From NCBI GenBank assembly GCA_014904845.1, contig MU119278.1, positions 156,831 to 220,830 of the forward strand: DNA of 64,000 nucleotides. The letters run 5' to 3'. The position numbers were made by a program, and so were the translations under genes. How positions within the stretch are numbered: the stretch's first letter is position 1; every line of letters begins with the position of its first letter. The stretch is from Acephala macrosclerotiorum. Lineage: Eukaryota; Ascomycota; Leotiomycetes; Helotiales; Mollisiaceae. Below are positions 47,677 through 58,778 of the stretch, piece by piece. The notes below the pieces were generated by a model. That model was not told where the DNA came from. It saw nothing but the letters and a program-made list of their open reading frames with translations, and did no database searches.

Positions 47677-48897
47677 TTGTCCCTTCATGCGACTCTTGAG
47701 AATCTCTGCTTCGCCATGAGTGAGGCGCAAGGTTTTGCGCACAACACCACAAGCTCCGAAAGAATCGGCTTCATCTGGGGCCCAACAGGACGTAGCACCT
47801 CAACCCTCCTCCAAAGTTGTATAATCACTTTACTCTCATGCACCTGGACAGTTCTCCACCTCAACATCCCCTCGCCAGACGACGACTGCCTCACACTCTT
47901 CAAACGCAAGCTAAAATGGACACTCGTCACCCTCATAGCCCCTGAAATAACATGCTCAGTCGCCCTCCGACAGTGGCAAGAAAGCCGCTCAGTGGTTTCC
48001 GAGATGAGAAAACGAGGGGTAGTATGGTCCATGATGCACGGATTTTACGCTACGATGGGAGGATACGTGCTCCACCACCACGGCGAAAGAGTTCCTCTGC
48101 TCCCTTCAGAGATCATAGCTTTGTTGGACGACTCCAATAAGGCATTGCCATTTCGACTACCATTCGTTGATGAGAGGGATATTCAAGATCGCAACAAAAC
48201 AAGCGGGTTTGCAAAGTTCTTCTCTTTGGTACAAGGCGGTTGGTTGGTAGCTCAATGTATCGGTCGAGGGGTTCAACATCTTCCTGTTTCGCAACTGGAG
48301 ATTGCGACTGTGGCATTCGTAGCTTGCACTTTTCTCGCGAGCGGATTTTGGTGGAATAAGCCACTCGATGTTAGGATGACGACTCCTATCTTCTATGATG
48401 GGGATCTGCCTGACTCATTCAGTTGCAGGAACAAAGGACTAGTGTCGAGAGAAGTGTTGCAGAGGGTGAAAATGACAACGAGAATCATCAAACGAGGAAG
48501 TCAGAAGAGCATGTTCTTCAATATTGTGCTGCCGTTCTTTTGCTTTAGCACGATATTTAGTGTTATACACCTTATTGCTTGGAATTTCGACTTCGCGACT
48601 CCGACTGAGCTGAGGATGTGGAGGGCTTGTGGTTTGACGGCGACACTTGCGCCTATTGTTATTGCTGGTTCATTGCAGTTGGCTAGTATTTGGGATCCTG
48701 GGGTGAAGACTACGAAGGAGGAGAAGATTTCTGCACCGGAATTTGCGGCGTTGGTGGTGTTGTGTTATTTTATGGCGTTGGCAGCGTACTTTGTGGCGAG
48801 GATGGTGTTGCTCTTTCAGGTGTTTTATTGTTTGAGGTCAATGCCTTTCGAGATTTATAAGAATGCTGCGTGGATTAACTATATTCCACATGCGTAA
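47677..48897 (+). CDS. polytopic membrane protein of unknown function
   Basis: A single-exon frame of 406 codons. An N-terminal hydrophobic segment (TLLQSCIITLLSCTWTVLHLNIP) is followed by a Trp/Arg-rich region, then several membrane segments in the second half (LEIATVAFVACTFLASGFW, FFNIVLPFFCFSTIFSVIHL, ACGLTATLAPIVIAGSLQL, LVVLCYFMALAAYFVARM). It ends in an amphipathic motif (NAAWINYIPHA). Proteins beginning with a CTWTVLHLNIP-like motif and ending with W-x-x-YIPH form a large uncharacterised fungal family that I recognise by pattern only. No catalytic motif is visible. Translation could start at 47677 or at the second Met (47719). The lack of introns is typical of the family. Confidence 0.75.
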   Translation: MSLHATLENLCFAMSEAQGFAHNTTSSERIGFIWGPTGRSTSTLLQSCIITLLSCTWTVLHLNIPSPDDDCLTLFKRKLKWTLVTLIAPEITCSVALRQWQESRSVVSEMRKRGVVWSMMHGFYATMGGYVLHHHGERVPLLPSEIIALLDDSNKALPFRLPFVDERDIQDRNKTSGFAKFFSLVQGGWLVAQCIGRGVQHLPVSQLEIATVAFVACTFLASGFWWNKPLDVRMTTPIFYDGDLPDSFSCRNKGLVSREVLQRVKMTTRIIKRGSQKSMFFNIVLPFFCFSTIFSVIHLIAWNFDFATPTELRMWRACGLTATLAPIVIAGSLQLASIWDPGVKTTKEEKISAPEFAALVVLCYFMALAAYFVARMVLLFQVFYCLRSMPFEIYKNAAWINYIPHA

Positions 48898-49101
48898 GTC
48901 TAAACAGTTTGAGACATTAGGAGCATGAAGGGATTGTGGTTCTTGTATCGTGGCTCACTTGAGCGCTCTATGTAGCACAGAATAGGACAAAAGATCTTTG
49001 TGCGGACAGAACTTTAAACATTACATCGAAATGCTCTATGATGACCCATTTTTACACTCCCCCCTCGAACAAAACAATATATACTAAATGCAACATCAAG
49101 C

Positions 49102-49973
49102 TTACGCGACGAACTTCTTGGCAGTCCCGGTACCAGTCCCTTTGGGAGGAGCCGTTGATGTACCATTGCCCTTGGATGTTCCGGCCATACCAGCAGCAGC
49201 AGAAACGAACTGAGCAGCTTCATCTGCGTTCATCGAATACTGCAATCCCAGTCAGTCAATGAATGAATGAACAAAAAGTTTCTGTGGTACTGACTGTTAG
49301 GTGAGGTTGTAGGATCTGGTCACCATGTTGGCAGATGTTGTCACCGTCGTGGCAGATGACCTTAGTCTTAGCTGCAGGGATTGAGCCGACTGCTGTTCCA
49401 TTGTTTGGGTCGCCGAAGATGAGAACTGTGGTGTAGTGAGCTTGAGGTATGACAGGGTGTGGTGGGAGGCCCCACCTGAGTTGACTTTTGCGCTGGTGGC
49501 TGCGTCCATCATCTTGGCCGCATTGTGGACGAGCTGTCCCCCTTGACTAGAGGTACATCTCAGACACAATATTCTATCTAGAGAAGGACATCGCATACCT
49601 ATAGCCGCTCATAACGACCTTGTATCTGGACATTTGGTCATAGCTTGCGTGACCAACTGTGCCATGGTCTTCTTCTGTCGGCATCACCACCAGCCAAGAA
49701 ACCTGGAATATCCGCAGGATACTCGACACCTTGGATAGCGAGGTTCTCCATCCCTACAGATGTCGCTAGAGATGCGAAGAAAGGAGGTCCAGAAAGCGAG
49801 CCGACATTGCCCTGCTCCGTCGTTCCTCGAGCAAAGATGACAGTCATAGCCTTGCAACCAGTGCCATCCGTGAGACCGTTCTGTGTGGTTGATGTGCCAA
49901 GAATTCCAGTCCCGGTGCCGGTGCCTGCAAGGAAAGGTAGCGAGAAGAGGAGGATGGAAAATGAAGCATACAT
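49102..49973 (-). pseudogene. cutinase gene with two frameshifts
   Basis: A fungal cutinase (serine esterase that cleaves cutin or related polyesters) is clearly encoded. The signal peptide (MYASFSILLFSLPFLAG) and CKAMTVIFARGTTEQGNVG are intact. The nucleophile loop SGYSQGGQLVHNAAK (joined across an intron near 49549-49603), the Asp loop ICHDGDNICQHGD and the His (QPHLT, followed by YSMNADEAAQF) are present, as is the usual Gly/Thr-rich tail. Three introns fit. However, two one-base offsets interrupt the frame. One lies near 49675, between the GGDAD block and the TMAQLV block. The other lies near 49621, between the CPDT block and the VVMSG block. As it stands it cannot make full-length enzyme. 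Either it is a young pseudogene or the sequence has two indel errors beside A-rich runs. Every catalytic residue is kept, so the loss, if real, is recent. Confidence 0.85.
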
Positions 49974-51668
49974 GTTGAATAGATTAACTGTACGAAATCA
50001 AGTCTGAGCAATAGGAATACCAAATCTCAAGATCAACAGGACAGCAACTTCTCATATGGCAACCTCCCGATTTTCGCAAATTGGGACCAAAGAGGCAATC
50101 GTGCTCAACATCATGGCTTTCCAGACAAGCCATTACTCTACTTGAGCACTTGCCGAGGTAGAAGAGGATCTTGGTGACAGCGGAAGTTGCGATTGGACTA
50201 GAAAGAACTGGTATCGTCTTCTATAATCGCGATTGGAAAGAGTTGAGGTAGATGAGACGAGGATGTCCCTAGCATCATGCTTCGTCTGATCTTCGAAACG
50301 AGAACGGATGATCTGTGAAGCATTCTTCCAATCATTCTGAAGCATGAAAATACAAGACCTCCGAAAAGTCTTAACTCTGACAAGCTCTCGGGTGCGGAAA
50401 TACGAAGAGCCTGTTTGACGGACTAATCAGAGTCCTTGCGATGTGTTTTGAAAGCGGTTTCTTCATCACATCTTGGCAGTCGATGAGCCATTGAACCATC
50501 TCATTTTGGGATCCTAACGAAAGTTCGCGTCTTGATCTTATTCAGGGATCTTGTCCGTAATCGGTCGCGTGCAGAGGTCCGAGTCCAAATGCGAATATGT
50601 GTTGCTGCTCGTGAGAAGATCTGGAGAGTATGAGAGCGCCAACGGCACCTGATGTCTGTGAGCCAGGCCCACATTTCACGTGATACAATCTTGGAGACAC
50701 CTGAGCTTCAGACGGTCAAGTTTTCTCCACCTTTCCTTTTCTTCTCTCCAACAGTCTCCAACCTTTCTAGCTATTGTTAATGCTTATTCCGCTCGGTTTT
50801 GGCCTCCATTGTTTTCACTCTGTTGTGTTAACAAGGATGCCTGCGAATTTTTTCACTTGTGGCTTTTCGGTGAAGAAGTCAGTCGGTTGTGAGTGCCGGC
50901 CGGGGGGCTTTGGCGAGCATCCGCTGAAGCGCGATGCACCAGTTGCATCCTTCTCTTTTCTCTCTGTGAATCACTTCCAGTCACCACGATGTGTGCCACA
51001 AGATCCACAGACTTCCATGGCCTATCATTCGCTCTAGCCACCGCCTTGTATCGCAAGAATCATCTGCAGCCTCACCTTGTCAGACCGAAGCTGTCCATGC
51101 CGACAGGAGCCTTGCCTGAAAGTTTTTCGCCCTCTGCGAACCACGAGCCGCGAGAACACGTCAGTGATGATCAATTCAAGGCTGCCAGTGAGGCTGTGAA
51201 ACGCACTTCAGGCAAGGACTCGGTCACCAGAGCGACTTTTGCGGCTGAACATTGGCCTCAACTCACCTACAGGATTCTCGATGGCGTCGCTAGCGAAGAT
51301 TGGTCGAGGCTTCCTCTGGCTGTATCCCATGCGCACTGGCTGCATATTTGGACACCCCCCAGAAGCGAATCGCTTTCACCAGAATCAGAACTTGTTGAGG
51401 CAACACGGTAAGGAGACAGAGGTAGCGGAGGCTCACCTGCCACTACTGCCTGGTTCAGCTTGAGCTTCTATCTTCGAGGAAAGAATGGTTTTGATGACTG
51501 ATGAGTCGCAAGGCTGTCAGCCCAGCACCAGATCTAATATAACCTGATCCTGTGTCACGCACAGGCAGGTCTTGCCTCAAAACTCTTTCGCGCTTTTGCT
51601 ATCACTCTGCAAGAAGCCGTTTCCACTACTATTGATCGCATTATCTAGTTTTCCTCCGGATCGCAAAC
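49974..51668. promoter_or_regulatory. divergent intergenic region, cutinase and calpain
   Basis: These 1.7 kb hold the promoters of the cutinase-like (-) and calpain (+) genes. An uninterrupted frame at 50893-51411 (+, 172 codons, or 139 codons from an internal Met) has no recognisable domain and is not supported as a gene. Confidence 0.45.
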
Positions 51669-54600
51669 ATGTCGAGCGCCGCCGATTCAGATGATTCGGA
51701 CAATAGCAGAAGAGGGCATCGCTCTGCTCCTCCACCCCCGCCACCTTATGGGACGAAACCGAAAACGAAAAAGAAGAAGAAGTTACCGCCTCAAGATAGC
51801 ATCAGTAAGATTTGGCAGAAATTCTCTGCGACTAAATTCAGCAAGGCGACTGTTATCCTCCCATTCACGACCCCCACCACGAAAAGCTCTCCAGACCCCT
51901 CGACCAAAGAAGTGCCCAAACCCGAGCGAACTAATCTCCTCGTCTCTGAAGACTTCGAAAGAGCCGTACAAGAATGTCGGACGAGGGTGCGAAAGCTTAT
52001 AAAAGAGTGCCGGAGGGTCAATATGCGATACCGAGATCCAGATTTTGACATTGATTGGGATCTGAAGTGGGAGAAGGGATATTGTCTCAACGGACTGGGG
52101 GATAGCAAGTTCGACATTAGTGGACGAGCGTTTTCCAATCCAACCTCGAATGTGCCTAAGGCCGTGAAGAGAGTACACGAAATTTTCGAGAAGCCGACTT
52201 TCCTCAAAGAGAAAATATCACCTGCAGATGTCAAGCAAGGTAGTCTTGGGGACTGCTGGCTGATGGCCAGCTTAACAGCGCTTGCGAACATGGAAGTTGG
52301 AATCCAGAGGATATGCGTTGAATATGACACGAAGATTGGAATATATGGCTTCGTTTTTCATCGAGATGGAGAATGGATCATCTCAATCATTGACGATAAA
52401 CTTTATCTGAAGTCGCCCGATTGGGACTCGCCATCTGTCCAGCGCCACCTGCTAGAGCAAACCGACAAAGAAGACGTGGAAAAGGCATATCGAGAAACTT
52501 ATCAGACCGGCTCTCAGTCATTATTCTTCGCACAATGCAAAGACCAAAATGAAACTTGGTTGCCTCTTCTCGAGAAAGCTTTTGCAAAAGCTCATGGAGA
52601 CTACGCAGCTTTGGCAGGTGGATGGATCGGAGAGGGGGTCGAGGATCTGACTGGTGGGGTCACTACCGAGTTATTGACATCTGACATTCTTGATACGGAC
52701 GAGTTCTGGAACAACGAAATCATGAAAGTCAATAAGGAGTTCTTATTTGGTTGCTCGACTGGGCTCCTGGGCGGCGGATATGGAAGTCGAGATGGAATTT
52801 CTGAAGGGCATGCGTATGTCATCATGGAAGCACGAGAAATCTCAACTGGGCAGCGTCTTCTCAAGCTCAGGTAAGACCCCTTTCAAAATTTCGAGACACA
52901 TGCTAATTCGGTTTACAGGAATCCCTGGGGCAAAGGAAAGAAAGGAAATTGGGAAGGTGCTTGGTCAGACGGGAGCAAAGAATTCACCCCTGAGATCCAG
53001 CTTGAACTAAACCACCAGTTCGGCAAGGATAGTGTCTTCTGGATTGAATACAAGGATCTTCTGCGGAAGTACCAACATTTCGATCGCACGCGTCTCTTCA
53101 TGGACTCACCGGATTGGCGCATAACCCAGAAATGGATCAGCATGGAAGTACCTTGGAAGGCAGAATTCGAGCAAAAATTCAGAATTGTCTTGACGAAAGA
53201 GTCACCCGTTGTTCTTGTTCTCAGCCAACTCGATGATCGATATTTCAACGGTCTACAAGGACAGTATAATTTCCGACTCCAGTTCCGTCTTCACGAAGTC
53301 AACTCGCCAGAGGAGAACGAGTACATTGTCCGTAGCCACGGCAATTACCTCATGGAGAGATCCGTAGTCACAGAGCTTAAGGAACTGCCACCTGGGACAT
53401 ATTCGGTCTTCATCCAGATTGTTGCAGATCGTAACACGATTCAGCCGTCCGTGGAAGATGTCATCAAATACCAGACTAGGCGCAGAACTGAAAATGAGAA
53501 ACTAGCTCAAGTTGGTATGTCTTACGATCTGGCTCACAGTAAAGGAGCCGTGTATATGGAATCAAAAGCTGCTCGCCGAAAGGCTCAAGACAAAGCAAAA
53601 GCTCGAGAAGCTAGGATCGCGACTAGGCGCAAGAACTGGGAGAAGAGGCATCTGAGTCGGGATATTATGAGGAAGCAAGACAGGAAGAATCGCGAGAAGC
53701 GGGAGCGCAAAGAAGCCAGGGATGATGCGGAAGCGAAAGAAAGAGAAGAGAAAGAACCCAAGGACCAGGCCGTCCAGACTGAGGATGTCGTGGAAATCTC
53801 CGCAAAACAGGACAAGAGCATGCAGACGGACGACCGAGGCACGTCCTCAAGCGCCGAATCCGAGCAGACAATCAAACCTCCCGCCCCAGTCTCCGAGGAG
53901 TTGAAAGACACCGACAAAGGCGTCCAAACGGACGACATTTCCATCGCCGACTTCTCTCAATGTACGCCCGACACACCGAACGGAAGCTCACTCGCCTCTC
54001 CTCGCGAAGAAGTCATCATCCTCGAACGCTCATCCTCCGGTCCCCCACCACCACAAGTCTACATCCGCGAACGCAAACACTCCACTTCGCCCGACGACTA
54101 CACCCAAAACCAACATCAACGTCAACAATACATCACTTCCGACGGCGAATCGAGCGCAAGCCCAATAAGTGATTTTGATGATATGTATTCGGATGATGAT
54201 CCGACGTTGAGACCGAGACCGGCGACGAATACGGGGACACCGGCAACGACGAGTAAGAGTAAGGATAGAGATGAGGATGAGGACGATGAGCCGGATCCTT
54301 GGAATGCGGTTTGTATTGTGGGATTTAGGGTTTATAGTAAGGATGAGGGGTTGATGTTGAGGCATTGGGAGGGGGATGAGGTGGAGGAGATTAAAACAGA
54401 AACCCCCGAGAAAGAAGATAATGGCACCGATGCTGATGTTGAGGACGGAGATGAGGTGCCGAAAGAGGAGAAGAAGACGGATGAAAGCAAGAAGGATGAA
54501 CCATCAGCCGACGGTGGCAAGTCAGAATTGCCTATCAAATCCGATAGCACCAAAGAGCTGGTTCTAGTTGATCAAGAGAAGAAGTCAATGCATCTTGGTG

Positions 54601-54740
54601 CCGAGGACTCGGAGACTGGAGCTCCGAAGACGGCGGATGAGGAGCCAGATGAACCAGTATCTGAAGCATCTGCGACGATAATGATCGAGTCTGAGAAGGT
54701 GCAGGAAGACGTATCTGCATCAGCTCCATCAAATCCATAG
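51669..54740 (+). CDS. calpain-like cysteine protease
   Basis: Two exons (51669-52870 and 52919-54740) join to 1007 residues. A Pro/Lys-rich N-terminus precedes a calpain CysPc domain with the full triad: Cys196 in GSLGDCWLMASL, His381 in GISEGHAYVIMEA, and Asn402 in the RNPWGKG motif that begins the second exon. A calpain domain III-like beta region follows (TQKWISMEVPW through GTYSVFIQIVAD). After it comes a strongly charged helical segment (KAARRKAQDKAKAREARIATRR...) and a long acidic, Ser/Pro-rich, probably disordered tail. Three short QT(D/E)D motifs recur in the tail (AVQTED, SMQTDD, GVQTDD). The architecture matches the ascomycete calpain family sometimes called calpain-like protease, not PalB/Rim13, because the N-terminal MIT-type region is missing. 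It is an intracellular, possibly calcium-responsive protease; substrates are unknown. Confidence 0.93.
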
Positions 54741-55453
54741 GATTGCATCAAACAGGCGTTTGGATATTCTACTCAATTACGGCAGCGAGCGAAGTACGCT
54801 TCTCAATCAGCAGGTACATAATAAGGTTATGGTGGTTATGACGTATGCTATGAGTACAGATAATACGGTTATATGAATGCATTTCGAAGTACCGTGCTTT
54901 GGTGGGATATTGAAATGTTGTGCTTGATCCTGATGTCCGATAATTACAGGTGAATAGCGACCTTAAAAGTACTCAGGTGAAGCAGGACAATCTCTGTAGG
55001 AAAATATTCTCAACTGATCTGGATACTCTTTCCACATAGTATTCCTCGTGAATCACATTTGCAACCTCAAGGGTGACATCTTTTGATGAGAAGGGCTACG
55101 TGGTTGTGAGGCGTGTCGTGAGTCATGCAAATGAATGAATGTCCGTCCTCGAACAGACAAACTGACCAGGAAAATCTCTGAAAGCTAGACGTACATCAGC
55201 TTTTGACTACACAAAGCAAGATTGTCCCGTTCAACTTCCAGAATTCTTACCTCGAACCCCTGTCTTCACCGCCCGCTCAGCCGAGAAGCTCGGCTTCATT
55301 TTCTGCCCCGCGATCCCTCGATCGCGTCATCCCACTTCACTTCATTCCAGACCACTTCATCATTTACAACCTCACTCACCTTCAACTACCTCACCATCCA
55401 TATATCACCCCTCCACATGCCAGCAGACTATCTGCGACACAGCAAAACACAAA
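54741..55453. promoter_or_regulatory. intergenic region before dephospho-CoA kinase
   Basis: These 710 bp hold the calpain 3' region and the promoter of the downstream kinase. A C/T-rich leader from about 55230 to 55450, typical of fungal housekeeping promoters, runs into the kinase ATG. No gene is supported. Confidence 0.45.
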
Positions 55454-56272
55454 ATGCTCCTCCTCGGCCTAACTGGCTCCATCGCAACCGGAAAATCAAC
55501 CGTCTCCTCAATCCTCTCCTCCCCACCATACTCCCTCCCCATAATCGATGCTGACATTCTCGCCCGCCGTGTCGTCGAACCCGGGACCCCGGGCTACGCG
55601 AAAATCCTCGCGCACTTCCTGCCTACTACACCCGACCTCCTTCTTCCCTTTCCCGACGACCCAAGCTATGATCGTTCAAAGGGTGCGCCCTTGAATAGAC
55701 CTGCGTTGGGAAGAAGGGTATTTGGTGATTCTGAAGAGAGGAAGGGGGATCGTTTGGTGCTGAATGGGATTGTACATCCGGCGGTGAGGAGGGAGATGTA
55801 TTTGAGTTTATTGAAATACTATCTCATGGGGAAATGGGCGGTGGTGTTGGATATACCGTTGTTGTTTGAGAGTAAATTGGATGTGTTGTGTGGGACGGTG
55901 ATAGTTGTTGCAGTCAAAGATCCGGAAGTGCAGATGAGGAGGTTGATGGATAGAGATAAGCATTTGACGAAGGAGGATGCGGAGAATAGGGTGGGGAGTC
56001 AAGGGGATGTGAGGGTTAAGGCGAAGAGGTGTGAACAAAGGGGGAACGGGAGGGGAGTGGTGGTTTGGAACGATGGTGATAGGGAACAATTGAAGGTAGA
56101 GATTGATAAGGCGATGAAGGTGGTTAAAGGAAACAGCCCGAGGTGGTGGGCTTGGTTGTTATTACTTTGTCCGCCGATGGCGGGGTTGATCGGGGTTTGG
56201 ACGTATTGGAGGAATACGGTGATCAATCGGAAATGGACGCAGGAGGAACTCAAGGCGAAAGCGAAGCTTTGA
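55454..56272 (+). CDS. CAB5: dephospho-CoA kinase
   Basis: This single-exon 272-residue enzyme catalyses the last step of coenzyme A synthesis, phosphorylating the 3'-hydroxyl of dephospho-CoA with ATP. The P-loop GSIATGKST (residues 8-16) is followed by IIDADILARRVVEPG, the DxD-type substrate site of CoaE. Further motifs are PALGRRVFGD, NGIVHPAVRREM, and DIPLLFES, with RRLMDRD in the lid region. The chain extends past the catalytic domain into a hydrophobic segment (WWAWLLLLCPPMAGLIGVW) and a basic tail. That agrees with the membrane-associated (mitochondrial or ER) form known for yeast Cab5 and other fungal enzymes. Placement between a protease and accessory DNA gives no pathway hint. The start is fixed by the P-loop, which begins only seven residues in. 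Confidence 0.95.
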   Translation: MLLLGLTGSIATGKSTVSSILSSPPYSLPIIDADILARRVVEPGTPGYAKILAHFLPTTPDLLLPFPDDPSYDRSKGAPLNRPALGRRVFGDSEERKGDRLVLNGIVHPAVRREMYLSLLKYYLMGKWAVVLDIPLLFESKLDVLCGTVIVVAVKDPEVQMRRLMDRDKHLTKEDAENRVGSQGDVRVKAKRCEQRGNGRGVVVWNDGDREQLKVEIDKAMKVVKGNSPRWWAWLLLLCPPMAGLIGVWTYWRNTVINRKWTQEELKAKAKL

Positions 56273-57585
56273 GGGCATATTGGTGTAGATATATCAAGAA
56301 ATTCTGTGTAACGTGGGAGAAAGGGTTGGCATGTTGGATGGCTATATGTTTGGATGCAATTTGTGGGACTATGGCGTCTGGCGTCTAGTAAGGTTCCCAT
56401 GAGGAGGCAAGAATACTCGGTTGCTTCTTGACTTATGATTGACTGAGATACTGGGCCATGGTTGAAGCCATTTGTGGTATCTACAAAAGTGATGCCATCG
56501 ATTGAGGCATGTGCAGGAATTGGCAGAGATACCTTCAGAAGTTTGAATGTTTTCACGATCTGTACACGAAGCCATTACTTGATACGGAAATTCGGCCAAG
56601 ATCAGGCTTCGGCAATGTCTATCCTTGGTCTACCTCGTCAACCGCGCTCGAAATGCCCGAGGGGGAATATTTCACGGTTTCGTTGTTTGACAATGCTGCA
56701 CTACTTTTTCTTCACGTACAGTCAAGTACAGAATGTCTAGGTGGATCATAGCTTCGTCAAGTGATGCCTTAAATCAACCCTTAATACGTCTTGCCCTGTG
56801 CAGCTTTTTTTATGTGCGTTCAATGGCAATATTCCAGGGAGTACGAGCCTAAAGATTTAGCGAACAATGCCCTGAAGCTCAGACACCATCGCTAAACTTT
56901 ACTGAGCAAGGCCTGAAGGTCTCACTTCACCACTTGGGTGCTTGCCCTCCCCCATTGTTAAAGTCAACAAAACCATGGGGATTGAGGTAAATTCCGCATC
57001 ACGCACTCGCGAGAAGCAGCAAGTCCAACTCCTCATTCTGCTTGTGAGCACACACTTCCAATTTGACTGTCGACGCAAGTCAAGCCGCGAATCGAGGGTA
57101 GAGTTATGGAGAGAACGTGGAGTTGTCGTGCGTCCTCCGGCTGCGCTCTCATTCATCTTTTCCATCCTGCCTCAGCTCCTCAATCGTATGTTTACGAGAG
57201 CACAAAAGATTGTGGTCTTAGCCGATCTTGCGTGCTGTATGTCCCTTCCTCCTAGAGTTACTGCTACCCACCAAGTACTCGAGCCAACACCTCCTTCCTC
57301 ACCACCACCTCGCCTCTTTCCTCTCAACTCAACACGCTCCTTCCCAAAGGGGCGTCTTTTTCGCTACGCTAATTTGCACTTGTTCTTACTTTGTATTCTC
57401 GTCCTCCCCATTAAAAAAGATTTCTTCTCCCCTTCTCTTCTCCTTCACCATAATAATAATAATAATAATATATTTATATATTAAATATTAAAAAAAAAAA
57501 AAAATATTGGTTTTAAATAATTTAAATTTTTATTTTAATTTATTATTTTTCGTCAAATTAATATTAAAAATAAAACAATTATAAA
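56273..57585. other. convergent intergenic region ending in AT-rich tract
   Basis: These 1.3 kb lie between the 3' ends of the kinase (+) and the nuclease-like gene (-). A 180-codon frame at 56942-57484 runs into the simple repeat and is not convincing. From 57448 the DNA becomes AT-rich: an ATA-type microsatellite to about 57471, then runs of A and T to 57585, right up to the stop codon of the next gene. Confidence 0.55.
57448..57585. repeat. AT-rich low-complexity tract with trinucleotide repeat
   Basis: About seven TAA/ATA units are followed by about 110 bp that are nearly pure A and T, including a run of 14 A. The change of base composition from the flanking DNA is abrupt. Confidence 0.9.
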
Positions 57586-58778
57586 TTATTCTGCCTCCGA
57601 AGAGCTCGCCTTGTAAGAACCATCATCCTTTGTAGCCCTCTTCGCTGCCCTCTGCTCCTCCTCCGCAAATTTTCCCTCGCGGTCTGGACTTAGCTGCTCT
57701 GGCGGTGTACTATCTCTTCGCCGTTTCCTCACCCAAGGCTTGGTAGATCTCGCGAGCCCCTGTCCTTGCCTAACTCTTATTGCTTTAGCCTCGGAACGCT
57801 CGAGATATGCATATAGGGTTTCTGGGGAAATTTGTATGGGTTCGGTAAGATCGTTGAATGTTGCAGCGAATTCTTCAGTGCCAAAGTCTTCGAGTTGGAG
57901 GTATAGGCTTGCTTCAGGATTGAGAACTACGTTCCCTGCATCGTCGCGGAATAGCTAGCATTTCTAAGCAGAAGCAAGTTGTGAGGGGATTTGTTGACGA
58001 GTATACCTGATCCGTCACTGTCTGCACAGCACATAGTTCTCTCTCTCCAGCATTATTTAACACGATCTGTGGGCGCCACACGGAAATAGTTGCTTTCTTG
58101 CTTCCCTTGTACTCTATGCCAATGCCAATTACGACGCGAATATCTGCATCCGATCCAAGAATATACTCATTTGCTAAACGTTGTAGGTCCTTCTTCTTCT
58201 GCGAGTAGGAGAGCTCAATGACGACTCCTGGGAATTGTGCATTGAAATGTTGAAATGAAGCGTCTGGTTGATGTGAACCGTATTCTGTATCCTCAAAACT
58301 GATTTCTGCGGAGGCATTGTTGTCTATGTCTCCGGCAAATTCTGCTGACGGGCTTCCGCTTTTGGCAATTGTCCTCAATTGACGCAGGATCTCTTCGGTA
58401 ATACAAGATGTAAGGCTTTCGTGCAATAGCCCGGGCATCCGAAGCACGAGTAGTTTGGCTGATGGGAAGTAGTCGTGCCTGCATCTACATTAGCAGGGCA
58501 GTGAATGAACGCGCCATTACATACCGAATGTGTTCGAAGCGATGCCAAAGCGAAGAATCTTTTCGTAGCCGGCGTTGCAGGTCTCTGTATTGTCGCGCAT
58601 CTAATTCAAATTCAAGCCAGGGTTCGTGAGTAGACAAACTGTGCTCTTCTTTGCTTTTAATTTCTGCAATGATGCGTGAGATGGTCGTTCCAGTCTTCTC
58701 GTCGGTTGCAGGAGGGGTCAGCGGTGGGCTCGTGAAGCTTTCTGGAGGTGTCGTCTGTAATGGTTGCTGCGCATACAT
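57586..58778 (-). CDS. hypothetical protein with possible nuclease-like core
   Basis: Three exons (58525-58778, 58007-58478, 57586-57954) join to 364 residues. The N-terminus is Pro/Thr-rich. The middle has a helix with YRDLQRRLRKDSSLWHRFEH. A core follows with FPGVVIELSYSQKKKDLQRL, then LGSDADIRVVIGIGIEY and ATISVWRP. This GVVIE-S-x-S...DADIRVVIG pattern recurs in a large ascomycete family. It looks like a compact PD-(D/E)XK-type fold, but that is inference from pattern and I assign no activity. The last exon encodes a charged C-terminus rich in Arg/Lys/Glu (WVRKRRRDSTPPEQL). The stop directly abuts AT-rich DNA. A mutated copy of part of its last exon occurs at 59073-59142, suggesting a repetitive or mobile context. 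The start at 58778 is the first in-frame ATG; the frame is also open a little further upstream. Confidence 0.82.

Noticed and set aside
50893..51411. 172-codon frame upstream of the calpain gene
   Set aside because: No domain, signal or exon partner; it could be a leader or a small gene but cannot be supported.
56942..57484. 180-codon frame ending in poly-Asn
   Set aside because: The end is created by the TAA/ATA microsatellite; no homologous domain is visible.
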